Assembly (NCBI RefSeq): GCF_000482325.1
Contig: NZ_AXVA01000013.1
Location: 62,001-126,000, forward strand
Source: Bacillus sp. UNC438CL73TsuS30
GTDB lineage: Bacteria > Bacillota > Bacilli > Bacillales > Cytobacillaceae
Length of the DNA stretch: 64,000 nucleotides
Direction: 5' to 3'
Part shown: positions 19,289-29,968 of the stretch, one piece after another
Position numbering within the stretch: position 1 is the first letter of the stretch
Layout: each line of letters starts with the position of its first letter
The notes under the pieces: model-generated
The model's database searches: none
Told to the model about the DNA's origin: nothing
The model's input: only the letters and a program-made list of their open reading frames with translations
Made by a program: the position numbers and the translations under genes

Positions 19289-20576
19289 ACTTGATAAGTG
19301 AATCTAAATGGTCAAAAAAGTTTGGATAGGAAACGGAGATTGCTTCCGGATTTTCAAGAATCACTTCTTCTTTACATAACAGCGAAGCAATTGCCAGCAT
19401 CATACCGATTCGGTGGTCACCATGGCTGGACACTTTTCCACCCTTAAGCTCAGATTTCCCATGAATTATCATGCCATCATCCGTTGCTTCAATGGAGGCA
19501 CCTAATTTATTTAACTCATTAACAACAGTGTCAATACGGTTTGTTTCCTTCACCTTCAGTTCTTCCGCATCCTTAATGATTGTAATACCTTCAGCTTGAG
19601 TAGCCAATAGGGCGATAATCGGAATTTCATCGATTAATCTTGGAATAATCTCTCCTTGTACGACCGTCCCCTTAAGTTTAGAGGTTTTAATTACAATATC
19701 TCCCACAGGTTCAAAAGAACTTTCATCCTGTACTTGGATTTGTATATCTGCGCTCATTGCTTGCAAAACCTCAATAATACCCGTTCGGGTAGGATTTAAC
19801 CCGACATTTCTTAAGGTAATTTCACTACCTTCTACAATCACACCGGCAACAAGGAAAAAGGCTGCAGATGAAATATCACCCGGAACGTGAATCGTTGCTG
19901 CTTTTAGCTGTTGACCACCCTTTACCCTAATGGTCAGATTGTCTTTTTCAATTTCTCCGCCAAACTTTCGGATCATTCTTTCTGTATGATCCCTCGTTTC
20001 TGCCTGTTCAATAAGAGTTGTTTCCCCTTTAGCTTGAAGCCCGGCTAAAATAAGCGCAGACTTCACTTGTGCACTCGCAACTGGCAATTCATAGGTAAAT
20101 GACTTAAGATTACCACCACGAATTGATAAAGGCGTGTAAGCACCGTTCTCGCGCCCGTCTATTTGTGCACCCATTTGCTTTAGTGGATTGGTTACCCTTG
20201 TCATTGGCCTTTTACCAATTGATTTATCACCAATTAGCGAATTAAAAAAAGGTCTGCCGGCTAAGATTCCCATTAACAAGCGAATCGTTGTTCCGGAGTT
20301 TCCTACATCTAATAGTTCGTTTGGCTCATTTAAGCCTTCAAAGCCTTTTCCAATGATCTGTAATTCGTTACCATTAACAGAAATGGTCACACCAAGTTTT
20401 CTAAAGCAAGAAATTGTACTTAAACAGTCCTCACCAAGTAAGAAATTCGTTACCTTTGTTTCTCCATGGGCAATTGCCCCAAACATTACGGAGCGGTGGG
20501 AGATTGATTTATCTCCAGGAATCTCAATTTTCCCTATTAAGCCTTTTATGTTCGTTTGTAATTGTATATCTTTCAT
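19287..20576 (-). CDS. aroA: 3-phosphoshikimate 1-carboxyvinyltransferase (EPSP synthase)
   Basis: Sixth step of the shikimate pathway, joining phosphoenolpyruvate to shikimate-3-phosphate (called aroE in B. subtilis). The 429-residue protein shows [16 protein letters not shown], the [12 protein letters not shown] loop and [17 protein letters not shown]. The alanine of LLMGILAG in place of the glycine-alanine pair of class I enzymes suggests a class II type, but this was not tested by alignment. Last gene of aroC-aroB-aroH-hisC-tyrA-aroA. Confidence 0.96.
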   Translation of the reverse strand: MKDIQLQTNIKGLIGKIEIPGDKSISHRSVMFGAIAHGETKVTNFLLGEDCLSTISCFRKLGVTISVNGNELQIIGKGFEGLNEPNELLDVGNSGTTIRLLMGILAGRPFFNSLIGDKSIGKRPMTRVTNPLKQMGAQIDGRENGAYTPLSIRGGNLKSFTYELPVASAQVKSALILAGLQAKGETTLIEQAETRDHTERMIRKFGGEIEKDNLTIRVKGGQQLKAATIHVPGDISSAAFFLVAGVIVEGSEITLRNVGLNPTRTGIIEVLQAMSADIQIQVQDESSFEPVGDIVIKTSKLKGTVVQGEIIPRLIDEIPIIALLATQAEGITIIKDAEELKVKETNRIDTVVNELNKLGASIEATDDGMIIHGKSELKGGKVSSHGDHRIGMMLAIASLLCKEEVILENPEAISVSYPNFFDHLDSLIK

Positions 20577-20589
20577 AACATCACCTTTT

Positions 20590-21693
20590 TTACCCTATAG
20601 ATGTTTCGTAGCTAGAATAAGTGGCAATACATTGTTCAGCTCTTTCACGATCTTCTTCTGTTTGAAAGCTGATGACAAGAATTCCATATATTTCTTCTCT
20701 AGTTTCAATGATTCGAATATTGGTAATACTGATTTTTTCCTTGGCAAGATAACCAGTCACTTCTGAAATAACCCCCGGATAGTCAGGGACATCCACATAT
20801 AAATCATAAAAAGCCGGAATAGCACCCTTTTCGCTAACAGGCAGGCGATCGCGAAATTGTTTCGCTTGTTGAAAGTATTGAAAAATTGCCTGAGAGTTTT
20901 CTTCTTCCAGTAAATCTTTAACCCCATTCATTTCTGCTTGCCATTGATCGAGAAGACCAATTAGTATCTCCCGATTATTCAATAAAATATCCTTCCACAT
21001 TTCCGGACTGCTTGAGGCTATCCTGGTTATATCTCTAAAGCCCCCAGCTGCCAACCGTGGAATCAGCGTCTCTTCTGAAGCCAATTTTTCCGTCTGACGC
21101 ACAATCGATGCAGCTATAATATGTGGAAAATGACTGACGACTCCGGTAAGGAAATCGTGGTTTTCAGGTGATATCGTTAAAAATTTGGCTCTAGTACCTT
21201 TAAGCCAAATTTTTAATTTTTCCAACCTGGTATTTTCGATATGCCCTTCAGGAGTGAATAAATAAAATGCATTTTCAAATAAAATTTCTTTAGCAGCTGT
21301 AACACCACTTTTATGAGAACCGGCCATCGGATGGCCACCAATAAAAGTAATACCTTTTTCTCTTAAACTGTTTGCACTCGCAACAATTTTTCTTTTTGTA
21401 CTTCCAGTGTCTGTCACTATAACTTCTGGATTCAATGGTAGATCAGACAGAAGTTCAATGATTGCTTTTGTTTCGTTTACAGGTGCGGAAATAATAATTA
21501 AATCAGCCGAAAGAGCACCTTCTTGGATGCTTTCGGCTGCGGTATCAATTACACCCAGCATTTTTGCCAAGCGTGCCTGCTCAGAATTTATATCAAATCC
21601 GATTATCGTTGTTTCTTTATGTTCCTTTTTTATACATAACGCTAGGGAACCGCCAATTAGCCCTAATCCAATGACAAAAACACGGCCTTTCAA
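20590..21693 (-). CDS. tyrA: Prephenate dehydrogenase with ACT domain
   Basis: Oxidises prephenate to 4-hydroxyphenylpyruvate for tyrosine. The N-terminal Rossmann motif reads [13 protein letters not shown], the catalytic region includes [13 protein letters not shown], and a C-terminal ACT domain (about residues 295-365) suggests amino-acid feedback. Translation appears to start at TTG 21691-21693 with GGAGG 7 bases ahead. It lies between hisC and aroA with small gaps. Confidence 0.95.
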   Translation of the reverse strand: MKGRVFVIGLGLIGGSLALCIKKEHKETTIIGFDINSEQARLAKMLGVIDTAAESIQEGALSADLIIISAPVNETKAIIELLSDLPLNPEVIVTDTGSTKRKIVASANSLREKGITFIGGHPMAGSHKSGVTAAKEILFENAFYLFTPEGHIENTRLEKLKIWLKGTRAKFLTISPENHDFLTGVVSHFPHIIAASIVRQTEKLASEETLIPRLAAGGFRDITRIASSSPEMWKDILLNNREILIGLLDQWQAEMNGVKDLLEEENSQAIFQYFQQAKQFRDRLPVSEKGAIPAFYDLYVDVPDYPGVISEVTGYLAKEKISITNIRIIETREEIYGILVISFQTEEDRERAEQCIATYSSYETSIG

Positions 21694-21704
21694 AAAAACT
21701 CCTC

Positions 21705-22817
21705 CTACTTCTCCTGGTACTGTTCCACACGGCTTTCACGCAGGAACTCCTTCAGCACCTTTAGTACACCTTCATTTTGTTCAAAAGAACCAACTGTAAT
21801 CCTAACAGAGGTTGGGAATCCAAGTGCCTTTCCAGAACGAACGATATACCCACGCTCGAGTAAATATTGAAAGACTTTGTCTCCATCCTCATTAAAATCA
21901 ATCAAAATAAAGTTTGTTTGGGATGGATAATAGGTAAGTTGATTTTGCTCACAAAATTGATAATACTGCTCAAGGCCTTTTCTATTTACCATTCGACATT
22001 CTTCAACAAATTCCTTATCTGAAAGTGCCGCTGCGGCTGCCAGCTGTCCAAAGGAACTTACATTAAATGGCTCTCTGGCAGGTTCTAAAGCTTCAATAAT
22101 TTTAGGGTTGGCAACACCATAACCAATCCGGAGTGATGCTAGACCATAAATTTTTGAAAAAGTTCTTAACACGATTAAATTTTGATATTTTCTCGTTAAT
22201 ACAATTGAATCATAATAATCATCTGCCACAGCATATTCAAAGTAAGCCTCATCAAGGACTACCAGAACTTCAGGCGGAACACGATCTAGAAATGCAACTA
22301 AATTATTTTCAGGAATATATGTACCTGTAGGGTTGTTTGGACTGCATAACCAAACAATGTTTGTTTTTTCATCTATAGCCTGAAGCATTCCATCTAAATC
22401 ATGATCCCCACTGACTAATGGAACTTCCTTAATAACGGCCCCTTCTATCACTGCATTATGTTTGTACTGCGAAAAAGTTGGGGCTGCCATAACTGTACTG
22501 GAATCAGGATGAAGCAATGCTCTTGAGATAATTTGAATAAGATTATCGGAACCATTACCGAAGATAAGCTCTTCCTGTTCAACCTGTAAAAAAGCAGCCA
22601 AAGATTCCCTTAGATTGGTTGCGTATCCATCAGGATAAATGGCAAAACCTACCTCATGTGATTGAAGCGCAGAAAGCACCTTTTTTGAACAACCGAATGG
22701 GTTTTCATTTGATGCAAGTTTAACAATTTGGTCAAGATTATATAGTCTTTTTACTGAATCTATCGATTTTCCCGGCTGGTACGGAGTCAACGTTAATAAT
22801 TGTTCTTTCCATCTCAT
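21705..22817 (-). CDS. hisC: Histidinol-phosphate / aromatic aminotransferase
   Basis: A PLP-dependent class I/II aminotransferase. In B. subtilis HisC serves both histidine and tyrosine/phenylalanine synthesis. Visible are LASNENPFG, WLCSPNNPTGTY, VLDEAYFEYA, and the PLP lysine in RTFSKIYGLASLRIGY. ATG 22815-22817, with GGGGTGGAG just ahead, is preferred over an ATG five codons upstream, giving 370 residues. It directly follows aroH; the trp genes found there in B. subtilis are absent. Two paralogues lie at 38.1 and 42.1 kb. Confidence 0.94.
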   Translation of the reverse strand: MRWKEQLLTLTPYQPGKSIDSVKRLYNLDQIVKLASNENPFGCSKKVLSALQSHEVGFAIYPDGYATNLRESLAAFLQVEQEELIFGNGSDNLIQIISRALLHPDSSTVMAAPTFSQYKHNAVIEGAVIKEVPLVSGDHDLDGMLQAIDEKTNIVWLCSPNNPTGTYIPENNLVAFLDRVPPEVLVVLDEAYFEYAVADDYYDSIVLTRKYQNLIVLRTFSKIYGLASLRIGYGVANPKIIEALEPAREPFNVSSFGQLAAAAALSDKEFVEECRMVNRKGLEQYYQFCEQNQLTYYPSQTNFILIDFNEDGDKVFQYLLERGYIVRSGKALGFPTSVRITVGSFEQNEGVLKVLKEFLRESRVEQYQEK

Positions 22818-22853
22818 TTTTCTCCACCCCATTGTAAAAATTTTGTTAAGACG

Positions 22854-23228
22854 TTAAAGTTCACTACTGCTATCTAAGTCAGGCCTTAAAACTTTTGCAC
22901 CTCTTAAATAGACATGGTTGATTTCTTCTTGTAATTTTTCCGTATTCACATGCATCATAATTCTCACACACATTTTTAACGAATTTGGGACGGGTAATTC
23001 CCGCATACACATTACAGGTACATAGGTCCATCCGGAAAATTTCCGCAATGCCTTTGCTGGAAATGCTGCATCCACGTCCTCAGTTGTTGAGATAAAAACA
23101 GATGCAACAGAAGTTGGGTGAATCTGATTGCTATCAATGACCTCTTTGACGAGCTCTTCAGTTGCAGAAACAATCTCATCCTCTGTATTTCTACTAACTG
23201 TAATTGCTCCCCTCACCCCTCTAATCAT
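22854..23228 (-). CDS. aroH: Monofunctional chorismate mutase, AroH class
   Basis: Rearranges chorismate to prephenate. The 124-residue trimeric AroH-type fold is recognised from MIRGVRGAITV (Arg7 region), STTEDVDAAFPAKALR and MCMRELPVPNSL, with the conserved arginine in MRE and the later CVRIMMHVNT. It is part of the aro supraoperon, 17 bases downstream of aroB. Confidence 0.95.
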   Translation of the reverse strand: MIRGVRGAITVSRNTEDEIVSATEELVKEVIDSNQIHPTSVASVFISTTEDVDAAFPAKALRKFSGWTYVPVMCMRELPVPNSLKMCVRIMMHVNTEKLQEEINHVYLRGAKVLRPDLDSSSEL

Positions 23229-23245
23229 GAAAAGTTCCCCCTTGA

Positions 23246-24316
23246 TTAAAATCGATTAAGTTCTTTTAATAATAAATCTTCAGGAATTTCCTGGAGATTT
23301 GGTTTGCCAATTTGTTCTAGTAAAACAAATCGGATCGTTTCACCGATGTTTTTTTTATCTTGTTTCATTTTTCCGATTAATTGTTCAATCACTAATCCAT
23401 CTGGTATTTTGGTCTCATAGCCAAGGTTTTCAACCCATGTGATAAATTCATGTAAATTAAATGAAAGATCGTTGATTTCATTACTGAGTTTTAACGCAAA
23501 TACCATCCCAATCATAACCGCTTCACCATGGGTAAAATTACCATAGCCCATTTCTGATTCAATGGCATGTCCAAGCGTATGTCCAAAATTTAAATAGGCA
23601 CGAATCCCTGTTTCTTTTTCATCCTTTGAAACAAATTCGTTTTTGATGGCAATTCCTTTTGTTAATGAATAGGTTAATTGCTCAGTAGTGATGGTGGTAA
23701 GATCACTTATATTAGTTTTAAGCCAAAGATAAAAGTCGGGATCATGAATGAGTGAGTGTTTAATGACCTCTGCAAATCCTGAGCGGATTTCCCGCTCAGG
23801 CAATGTAGAGAGTAGTTCAAGATCATAAAAAACCGCTTCAGGCTGGTGAAAAGCACCAATCATATTCTTTCCCAATGGATGGTTAATGGCAACCTTCCCA
23901 CCCACCGCACTATCATGAGCTAAAATGGTAGTTGGAATTTGAATAAATGGGATTCCCCTCATAAAAGAGGCAGCAACGAACCCAGATAAATCCCCGACTG
24001 CTCCACCGCCTAAAGCAAGGATTAAAGATTTTCGGTCTAACCGATTTTCTAAAGCTGTCCCTAAAGCCGAATAATAAACATCGAAGGTTTTAGCCTTCTC
24101 CCCACTAGGCGCAGTAAAGATTACCGGCTCCCAAGGATTAAGACAGTCTACGAGTTTTTCCAGATGAAGACTGCCAACAGTCTCATCTGTAATGATTAAG
24201 ATCTTGGTCAAATTGTTAAAATGCTTGTCTAAAAATGAACCAATCTCCCTTCGAATCCCTTCACCAATAAAAACTTGATAGCTTTTTGACTCCGTCTGAA
24301 TTGGAATAATTTGCAT
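23246..24316 (-). CDS. aroB: 3-dehydroquinate synthase
   Basis: Second shikimate-pathway enzyme, NAD- and metal-dependent. Key segments in the 356-residue protein are LALGGGAVGDLSGFVAASFMRG, PTTILAHDSAVGGKVAINH, and the metal-binding histidines in NFGHTLGHAIE and FTHGEAV. Its ATG overlaps the aroC stop (TAATG), so the two are translationally coupled. Confidence 0.96.
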   Translation of the reverse strand: MQIIPIQTESKSYQVFIGEGIRREIGSFLDKHFNNLTKILIITDETVGSLHLEKLVDCLNPWEPVIFTAPSGEKAKTFDVYYSALGTALENRLDRKSLILALGGGAVGDLSGFVAASFMRGIPFIQIPTTILAHDSAVGGKVAINHPLGKNMIGAFHQPEAVFYDLELLSTLPEREIRSGFAEVIKHSLIHDPDFYLWLKTNISDLTTITTEQLTYSLTKGIAIKNEFVSKDEKETGIRAYLNFGHTLGHAIESEMGYGNFTHGEAVMIGMVFALKLSNEINDLSFNLHEFITWVENLGYETKIPDGLVIEQLIGKMKQDKKNIGETIRFVLLEQIGKPNLQEIPEDLLLKELNRF

Positions 24317-25494
24317 TAGAATTCCCTCGCATATTCCCGCTGTCTGTTAATTTCCTCAGCAAACGTATCAAACCGATCGCTATAGAATTGCTCAACAAGT
24401 GCACTAGCAAGCTCCCAAGCTACCGCATTTTCTGCTACAACAGCTGCAGCAGGTACTGCACAGCTGTCAGACCGTTCAATGCTTGCAGTGAACGGCTCCT
24501 TTGATTCGATGTCAACACTCATCAGCGGCTTATAAAGTGTTGGGATTGGTTTCATAACTCCGCGAACAACAATCGGCATTCCTGTCGTCATACCGCCCTC
24601 AAAGCCTCCAAGACGATTGCTTTTTCTGTAATAGCCCTTTTCCTCGCTCCATGCAATCTCATCATGAACCTCACTGCCAGGCTTTCTTGCCGCCTCAAAG
24701 CCAATACCAATTTCTACCCCTTTAAATGCATTAATTCCAACAATTGCAGCGGCTAATTTTGAGTCTAATTTTCGATCATAATGTACATAGCTTCCAACCC
24801 CTGTCGGCATTCCTGTTGCAATAACCTCTACAACCCCACCGATGGAATCGCCATTTTTCTTTGCATCATCTATCGCAGCCATCATTTTCTGTGCTGCATC
24901 CGCATCTGCACAACGAACAGGCGATTGTTCAGTCGTTTCCTTAAGGGCCTCATAGGTTAATGATGGGTCAACTTCTGCCTTAATTCCGGCAATTTCAACG
25001 ACATGCGAAATAAGCTCAATCCCTACTAATGACAAAAGCTTCTTTGCCACAGCACCGGCTGCAACTCTTACTGTTGTTTCACGTGCAGATGAGCGTTCGA
25101 GAACATTCCTCATATCACCATGACCATATTTAATTGCCCCGTTTAAATCGGCATGACCAGGACGGGGCCGTGTAATTTTTCTCTTAATCTCATCCTCTTC
25201 CCCTTCAAGAAGCGGATCTGCACCCATTATATTCGTCCAGTGCTTCCAGTCATTATTTTTCACCACTAAAGCAACTGGTGAACCAAGGGTATACCCATGA
25301 CGAATTCCTGATGCGATTTCCACCGTATCTTTTTCAATTTGCATTCTGCGGCCACGGCCATAACCTTTTTGTCTTCTTGCTAATTCCTCATTTATGTCTT
25401 TGGCTAACAACGGCATACCCGCAGGAAGACCTTCGATGATAGTAGTTAATTGAGGTCCATGGGATTCTCCTGCTGTTAAATATCTCATTCCCAT
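24316..25494 (-). CDS. aroC: Chorismate synthase
   Basis: Converts EPSP to chorismate using reduced FMN (called aroF in B. subtilis). The 392-residue protein shows [21 protein letters not shown], the [13 protein letters not shown] segment and [18 protein letters not shown] lies 9 bases before ATG 25492-25494. First gene of the aro supraoperon; the upstream neighbour is ndk, and cheR, which separates them in B. subtilis, is absent. Confidence 0.96.
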   Translation of the reverse strand: MGMRYLTAGESHGPQLTTIIEGLPAGMPLLAKDINEELARRQKGYGRGRRMQIEKDTVEIASGIRHGYTLGSPVALVVKNNDWKHWTNIMGADPLLEGEEDEIKRKITRPRPGHADLNGAIKYGHGDMRNVLERSSARETTVRVAAGAVAKKLLSLVGIELISHVVEIAGIKAEVDPSLTYEALKETTEQSPVRCADADAAQKMMAAIDDAKKNGDSIGGVVEVIATGMPTGVGSYVHYDRKLDSKLAAAIVGINAFKGVEIGIGFEAARKPGSEVHDEIAWSEEKGYYRKSNRLGGFEGGMTTGMPIVVRGVMKPIPTLYKPLMSVDIESKEPFTASIERSDSCAVPAAAVVAENAVAWELASALVEQFYSDRFDTFAEEINRQREYAREF

Positions 25495-25609
25495 TTGTTC
25501 TTTCTCCCTTCAACTCATTAAAGAATTATTTATCAATATAACATATCCTGATCAATAAACATAGTAAAACTATTCCGAAAATAGGGAAAAAATATTTGAA
25601 ATCGCATAC

Positions 25610-25649
25610 AAAAAGGCACTTGTATAAAAGTTATACAAGTGCCTTTTTT
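25610..25649 (-). terminator. Terminator of ndk
   Basis: A long perfect stem, AAAAGGCACTTGTATAA/TTATACAAGTGCCTTTT, with a T run lies 10 bases after the ndk stop. It isolates ndk from aroC. Confidence 0.9.
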
Positions 25650-25658
25650 CCAACTATT

Positions 25659-26105
25659 TTAATAAATCCATTCATTTACAGGCTTGGTGTATTCAACCAA
25701 TTCATTTTCTTTAAAGAAAATGCCGATTTCGCGTTCTGCACTTGCAGGTGAATCAGAACCATGGATAACGTTTTTACCAACTGTTATACCGAAATCGCCG
25801 CGGATTGTTCCAGGAGCTGCATCTTTTGGATTAGTAGAACCCATCATTTGACGTGCAGTCGCAATCACGTTTTCACCTTGCCAAACCATTGCAAAAACTG
25901 GACTGGATGTAATGAAATCGACTAATTCGCCAAAGAAAGGACGTTCTTTGTGCTCACCATAATGCTCTTCAGCAACTTCTTTTGGAATGCTCATTAATTT
26001 TGCTCCAACAAGTTGGAATCCTTTTTTTTCAAAACGTGCAACGATTTCGCCAATTAGGTTACGTTGTACGCCATCAGGTTTTACCATTAAATATGTTCTT
26101 TCCAT
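25659..26105 (-). CDS. ndk: Nucleoside diphosphate kinase
   Basis: Transfers the gamma-phosphate between nucleoside triphosphates and diphosphates. The 148-residue protein has [15 protein letters not shown] and the active-site histidine in [16 protein letters not shown]. It is monocistronic by its terminator and lies between hepT and aroC. Confidence 0.97.
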   Translation of the reverse strand: MERTYLMVKPDGVQRNLIGEIVARFEKKGFQLVGAKLMSIPKEVAEEHYGEHKERPFFGELVDFITSSPVFAMVWQGENVIATARQMMGSTNPKDAAPGTIRGDFGITVGKNVIHGSDSPASAEREIGIFFKENELVEYTKPVNEWIY

Positions 26106-26201
26106 AATCCCACTCCTAAATCATTATGTATATGATTGTCATTAAAAAGCAACCAACGAAAATAGTATCATTTTTTTGGTAATTTCGCAAGACCGGAAAA
26201 T

Positions 26202-27164
26202 CTAGAACTTGCGTCTTCCAATATACTTCGCAATATCTCGAAGGGTTTTCTTTGCTTTATTCGTAGGCAGTTCTTCAAGAACAGCCAATGCTTTATCAAG
26301 ATAAAGATCACTTAACGCTATCGATTTTTCAATCGCTCCTGATTGTTTAATCAGGGTAATGATTTCGCTTATCTGATTTGGCTGAGTATTCTCATTCACT
26401 TTGATGATTTCCTCACGAATTTCCTCGTTTTCCAATGCATACAAAACTGGGGCTGTAATGTTTCCTTGCAATAAATCACTACCTGCCGGTTTGCCTAACT
26501 CTGCCTCAGAAGCAGTAAAATCCAAAATATCATCGGTTATTTGAAAGGACATCCCCACATAATATCCAAAACGGTATAAGTTTTTATGGACAGACTCGCT
26601 GGCTCCTGCGGCAATAGCCCCTAATTGACAGCTTGCAGCAATCAACAAGGCCGTTTTCCGCTTTATCCTTCGGAAATAATCACGGAAATTTTGATTAAAA
26701 CGGTATTTATCCTTGATTTGTTGAATTTCGCCAATTGTAACCTCTACAATCGTATTGGCCAAAATTTTATGCGCTGCAGGATCTTTAATATTTGACATTA
26801 ATTCAAGCGAAAGAGCAAAAACAAAATCACCTGTATACATGGCAATCTGATTATCCCATTTTGATTTTACCGTTGGCTGCCCTCTCCTTAGATCAGCATC
26901 ATCAATTACATCATCATGAACAAGTGAAGCCATATGGATAAGTTCTAAAGCAACTGCAACGTCTTTCATTACCTCAATATCATAATGACCAAATTTCCCC
27001 GCAAGCAAAACAAAAATAGGACGAATTCTTTTTCCTCCAGCTTGAAGTGTATGCATCGAAGCCTGCTTTAAAAGAAACGAATCTGACTGAATCGTTTCCT
27101 CAAGCTTCTTTTCAATTATGTTTATATCCGAATTCAAAAATGAATACATCATTTTTAATTTCAT
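26202..27164 (-). CDS. hepT: Heptaprenyl diphosphate synthase component II
   Basis: Catalytic subunit of the two-part synthase that makes the C35 side chain of menaquinone-7. Both aspartate-rich motifs are present: DDVIDDADLRRG near residue 85 and DDILDFTASE near residue 210. The ATG at 27164 has a GGTGA site. It works with HepS, encoded two genes upstream, with menG between. Confidence 0.95.
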   Translation of the reverse strand: MKLKMMYSFLNSDINIIEKKLEETIQSDSFLLKQASMHTLQAGGKRIRPIFVLLAGKFGHYDIEVMKDVAVALELIHMASLVHDDVIDDADLRRGQPTVKSKWDNQIAMYTGDFVFALSLELMSNIKDPAAHKILANTIVEVTIGEIQQIKDKYRFNQNFRDYFRRIKRKTALLIAASCQLGAIAAGASESVHKNLYRFGYYVGMSFQITDDILDFTASEAELGKPAGSDLLQGNITAPVLYALENEEIREEIIKVNENTQPNQISEIITLIKQSGAIEKSIALSDLYLDKALAVLEELPTNKAKKTLRDIAKYIGRRKF

Positions 27165-27204
27165 TTGTATTCACCAGCTTTTCATCCTGTCTACATATAA
27201 TCTA

Positions 27205-27909
27205 TCAGTTCTTATACCCAAAATGAACGGCAGCTGCGCCCCCGCTATAGGGTTTATAGAAAACATTCTTAAAGCCTGCATTTTCAAACATGCGGGCAAG
27301 CTCCCTCATGCCCGGAAAATCCTTTGCAGATTCATGAAGCCATGAATACTCATTATAGCTTTTTGCAAATAGCTTTCCAAATAAAGGCATAATATAGTGA
27401 AAATAAAAATAAAACAGCTGTCGGTATCCAATCAATGTGGGCTGTGAAGTTTCAAGACATACTGCAACCCCACCAGGTTTTAAAACGCGGTTCATCTCTT
27501 TTAAAACCTGTAAGTAATCCGGTACATTCCTTAAACCGAAACCAATTGTCACATAATCAAAACTTTGGTCTGGGAATGGAAGTTCCATCGCATTACCGTG
27601 AATTAATTTAACTTGATTCAACCCTAAATGATTAACTTTTTCCTGGCCTACCTTAAGCATGTTTTTGCTGAAATCCAACCCAACCACTTCACCGGAAGGG
27701 CCTACTGCTTCAGCTAGTGCAATCGTCCAGTCTCCCGTTCCACAGCAAACATCAAGGGCTTTTGAACCAGGTTTAACTTTCATCCTATTCATCGTGTCCT
27801 TCCGCCACTTTATATGCTGTTGAAAACTTATCACAGAGTTCATCTTGTCATAGTTATCAGAAATCTTTTCAAAAACCTTATGAACCCGCTGTTCTTTCGA
27901 TTGCTGCAT
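27205..27909 (-). CDS. menG: Demethylmenaquinone methyltransferase
   Basis: S-adenosylmethionine-dependent last step of menaquinone synthesis (UbiE/MenG family; also called menH in B. subtilis). The 234-residue protein has [15 protein letters not shown] (SAM motif I), [11 protein letters not shown], and the family signature [23 protein letters not shown]. It sits between hepS and hepT, so chain synthesis and ring methylation share one transcript. Confidence 0.96.
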   Translation of the reverse strand: MQQSKEQRVHKVFEKISDNYDKMNSVISFQQHIKWRKDTMNRMKVKPGSKALDVCCGTGDWTIALAEAVGPSGEVVGLDFSKNMLKVGQEKVNHLGLNQVKLIHGNAMELPFPDQSFDYVTIGFGLRNVPDYLQVLKEMNRVLKPGGVAVCLETSQPTLIGYRQLFYFYFHYIMPLFGKLFAKSYNEYSWLHESAKDFPGMRELARMFENAGFKNVFYKPYSGGAAAVHFGYKN

Positions 27910-27911
27910 GA

Positions 27912-28733
27912 TTACCCTTCCTCCACAAAAGTTTTTGCAATTGGCTGTGCTCGATCTAAAATAAAGGAAATTCGCTGTTCAAGTAATTCATTTAAATAAG
28001 GAAACTGATTTTTTCCTTTTTCAATCAATTGTTTTGTTTTATGAATATAGCGATCACAAACCATTAGCAGGTCCTGCTGCTGATCGCTCGATAAATTTGA
28101 TGTTTGCTGTTCATTATACGGAAAAATAATATTTTTTAGTCCTTCAAATAATAATGAACTGCCGTATTGAAGATATTGTTTTTTCTCCGTTAATAGACGC
28201 TTAATGAAGAATAGATTTTGGAAAAACTCAGTCCAAGCATCCCCTTGAAAATATTCAGTGAGCTTGATTAGTAAAGAACTTTCAATCCTTTTTATACTCA
28301 TCATCAGCTTGTCAATTGTATCCGCTTCTCTATGGTAAACCGATATTTTATTTTCATTAATTTCCTTAATTCCTTCAGATAGTGCTTTTATAACCAAAAT
28401 ATCTTCTGATTCAGCAAGAAGTTTATAATATAGACCGCTGAAATAATCCCCTGCTAAAACAGTTAATTGACGGATTTTTTCATCATCGGAGGAAATCGAA
28501 TTTTGTTCATGGGTATCAAGGGCAATTTGAATTAGCATTGTAGATAAACAGTAGTTTTTGACTTCCCTGTAAGACAATTCGAGTCCATCCATAATTGATA
28601 AAAGGATAAGAAGTTTATCTTCGTCAATAATGGGGGTTTCAATATATTTAAGCAAGTATGGGTCCAATACCCTTTGTTCAACCTGCTCTAGAATATCTGT
28701 AAATTTTTGTCGAATGTCTGACACTCTAATCAC
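27912..28733 (-). CDS. hepS: Heptaprenyl diphosphate synthase component I
   Basis: Non-catalytic regulatory subunit that pairs with HepT. The 273-residue helical protein lacks the aspartate-rich motifs, as expected, and has the family pattern [20 protein letters not shown]. The start is GTG: either 28733 or, with AAGGGTG 6 bases before it, GTG 28722-28724. It is spaced 2 bases from menG. Confidence 0.88.
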   Translation of the reverse strand: MIRVSDIRQKFTDILEQVEQRVLDPYLLKYIETPIIDEDKLLILLSIMDGLELSYREVKNYCLSTMLIQIALDTHEQNSISSDDEKIRQLTVLAGDYFSGLYYKLLAESEDILVIKALSEGIKEINENKISVYHREADTIDKLMMSIKRIESSLLIKLTEYFQGDAWTEFFQNLFFIKRLLTEKKQYLQYGSSLLFEGLKNIIFPYNEQQTSNLSSDQQQDLLMVCDRYIHKTKQLIEKGKNQFPYLNELLEQRISFILDRAQPIAKTFVEEG

Positions 28734-28853
28734 CCTTGCTTCCCCAAAAAGTTTATATCTTTAATCTGTTATTTTCAAATTAAACAGGAAGATTCATGCC
28801 TGTTATTCATGTTATTCCGAATAGGTTCGACCCTTTTTTAGACAACAGACACA

Positions 28854-28862
28854 ATTATAGCA
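28854..28862 (-). promoter_or_regulatory. Extended -10 promoter of hepS-menG-hepT
   Basis: TGCTATAAT on the minus strand, with no good -35 box. It gives a leader of about 120 nucleotides containing a small AACAGG/CCTGTT hairpin at 28783-28804. Confidence 0.5.
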
Positions 28863-28963
28863 TAAATGAATTACCCTGAGCGGAATTTCGCAAAATAAAC
28901 ACATTTTCAATGAAGGGAATAGGATTAATCCTTTTGAATTTGAAGATAATCGATTTTCATCGA

Positions 28964-29200
28964 TTATTTTTTCATTTCACTTTCTACTTCGCCAAATTGG
29001 GTTAAAACCTTTGCGTTGCCCCTAATTTTTATTGCAGATGTATGCTCCGTAAATTGGGCAATTAACACCTCACCCTTATCTAGCTTTTCAGAATGATGGA
29101 ATCTAGTATCGGTTCCTCTTGTTAGACCGATCACATTTACTCCGTCATCTAATGCTTTTATCACAACATATTCACTATTTTGGGATTGCCGTTTTTCCAA
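28964..29200 (-). CDS. mtrB: Trp RNA-binding attenuation protein (TRAP)
   Basis: TRAP forms an 11-subunit ring that binds tryptophan and (G/U)AG repeats in trp leader RNA. The 78-residue protein keeps [40 protein letters not shown] and SAIKIRG, the RNA- and tryptophan-binding segments. Translation starts at TTG 29198-29200 (GGGGGG 7 bases ahead); I recall ATG for the B. subtilis gene. It follows folE. The trp operon it would control is not in this window. Confidence 0.95.
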   Translation of the reverse strand: MEKRQSQNSEYVVIKALDDGVNVIGLTRGTDTRFHHSEKLDKGEVLIAQFTEHTSAIKIRGNAKVLTQFGEVESEMKK

Positions 29201-29228
29201 TTATAATCCCCCCTAGCTTTTGGTTTTA

Positions 29229-29795
29229 CTAATTTTTAATTAATGAAAGAATTTCAGAACGTGCATTCGTATCATTCGCAAGTGTTCCACGAACGGCAGT
29301 CGTTACTGTTTTTGACCCGGGCTTTTTTACCCCTCTCATCGTCATACACATATGTTCAGCTTCCACAACGACCATTACACCATGCGGCTCAAGCTTCTCC
29401 ATAATACTATCTGCAATGGTAGAGGTTATCCTTTCTTGAAGCTGCGGTCTCTTCGCAACAGCTTCTACTGCTCGTGCTAATTTACTTAATCCGGTGACAC
29501 GTCCGTTTTGTGGAATATAGGCAACATGAGCCTTTCCAAAGAAAGGTACAAGATGATGTTCACACATAGAATAAAACGGAATATCTTTAACTAATACTAA
29601 TTCCTCATGATCCTCGCTAAAAATAGTTTCAAAATGTTTTTTAGGATCCTCATTTAATCCGCTAAATACTTCTTCATACATTTTTGCTACACGTTTAGGT
29701 GTATCAAGTAAGCCTTCACGGTTTGGATCCTCGCCAATTGCTTCTAATATTAAACGCACCGCCTCTTCGATTTGGGCACGATTTACATCTGACAT
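29229..29795 (-). CDS. folE: GTP cyclohydrolase I
   Basis: First step of folate synthesis, GTP to dihydroneopterin triphosphate (mtrA in B. subtilis). The zinc and active-site residues are seen in [19 protein letters not shown] and [12 protein letters not shown]. The frame is open upstream, but ATG 29793-29795 has GGAGG 7 bases before it and gives 188 residues, the usual length. First gene of folE-mtrB. Confidence 0.96.
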   Translation of the reverse strand: MSDVNRAQIEEAVRLILEAIGEDPNREGLLDTPKRVAKMYEEVFSGLNEDPKKHFETIFSEDHEELVLVKDIPFYSMCEHHLVPFFGKAHVAYIPQNGRVTGLSKLARAVEAVAKRPQLQERITSTIADSIMEKLEPHGVMVVVEAEHMCMTMRGVKKPGSKTVTTAVRGTLANDTNARSEILSLIKN

Positions 29796-29823
29796 GGTGA
29801 TTCCTCCTACTGTATATCTGTCA

Positions 29824-29853
29824 AGTATATATGACACATACATATTAGCACAA
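29824..29853 (-). promoter_or_regulatory. Promoter of folE-mtrB
   Basis: TTGTGC, 18 bases, TATACT on the minus strand, about 30 bases before the folE start. Confidence 0.5.
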
Positions 29854-29900
29854 CCTTTTCACTACAGGCAAAAAAGAAAAGCATATACCATTATTTAATG

Positions 29901-29930
29901 AAAAAAGGTCATGGCTTTAACCATGACCTT
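29901..29930 (-). terminator. Terminator of hbs
   Basis: The stem AAGGTCATGG-TTAAAG-CCATGACCTT is followed by a T run on the minus strand. A second small stem (TTAAGC/GCTTAA, 29936-29951) precedes it. Confidence 0.85.
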
Positions 29931-29968
29931 AGCTCTTAAGCATTCGCTTAAAGCAATAAATTATGTAA

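Noticed and set aside
20188-20766. A 192-codon open frame on the plus strand
   Set aside because: It lies antisense to aroA and tyrA, has no ribosome binding site, and its composition is that of a complement of conserved coding sequence.
28942-28970. AATCGAT/ATCGATT hairpin at the mtrB stop as a terminator of folE-mtrB
   Set aside because: The T run lies on the plus-strand side, so it would not end minus-strand transcription; no plus-strand gene precedes it.
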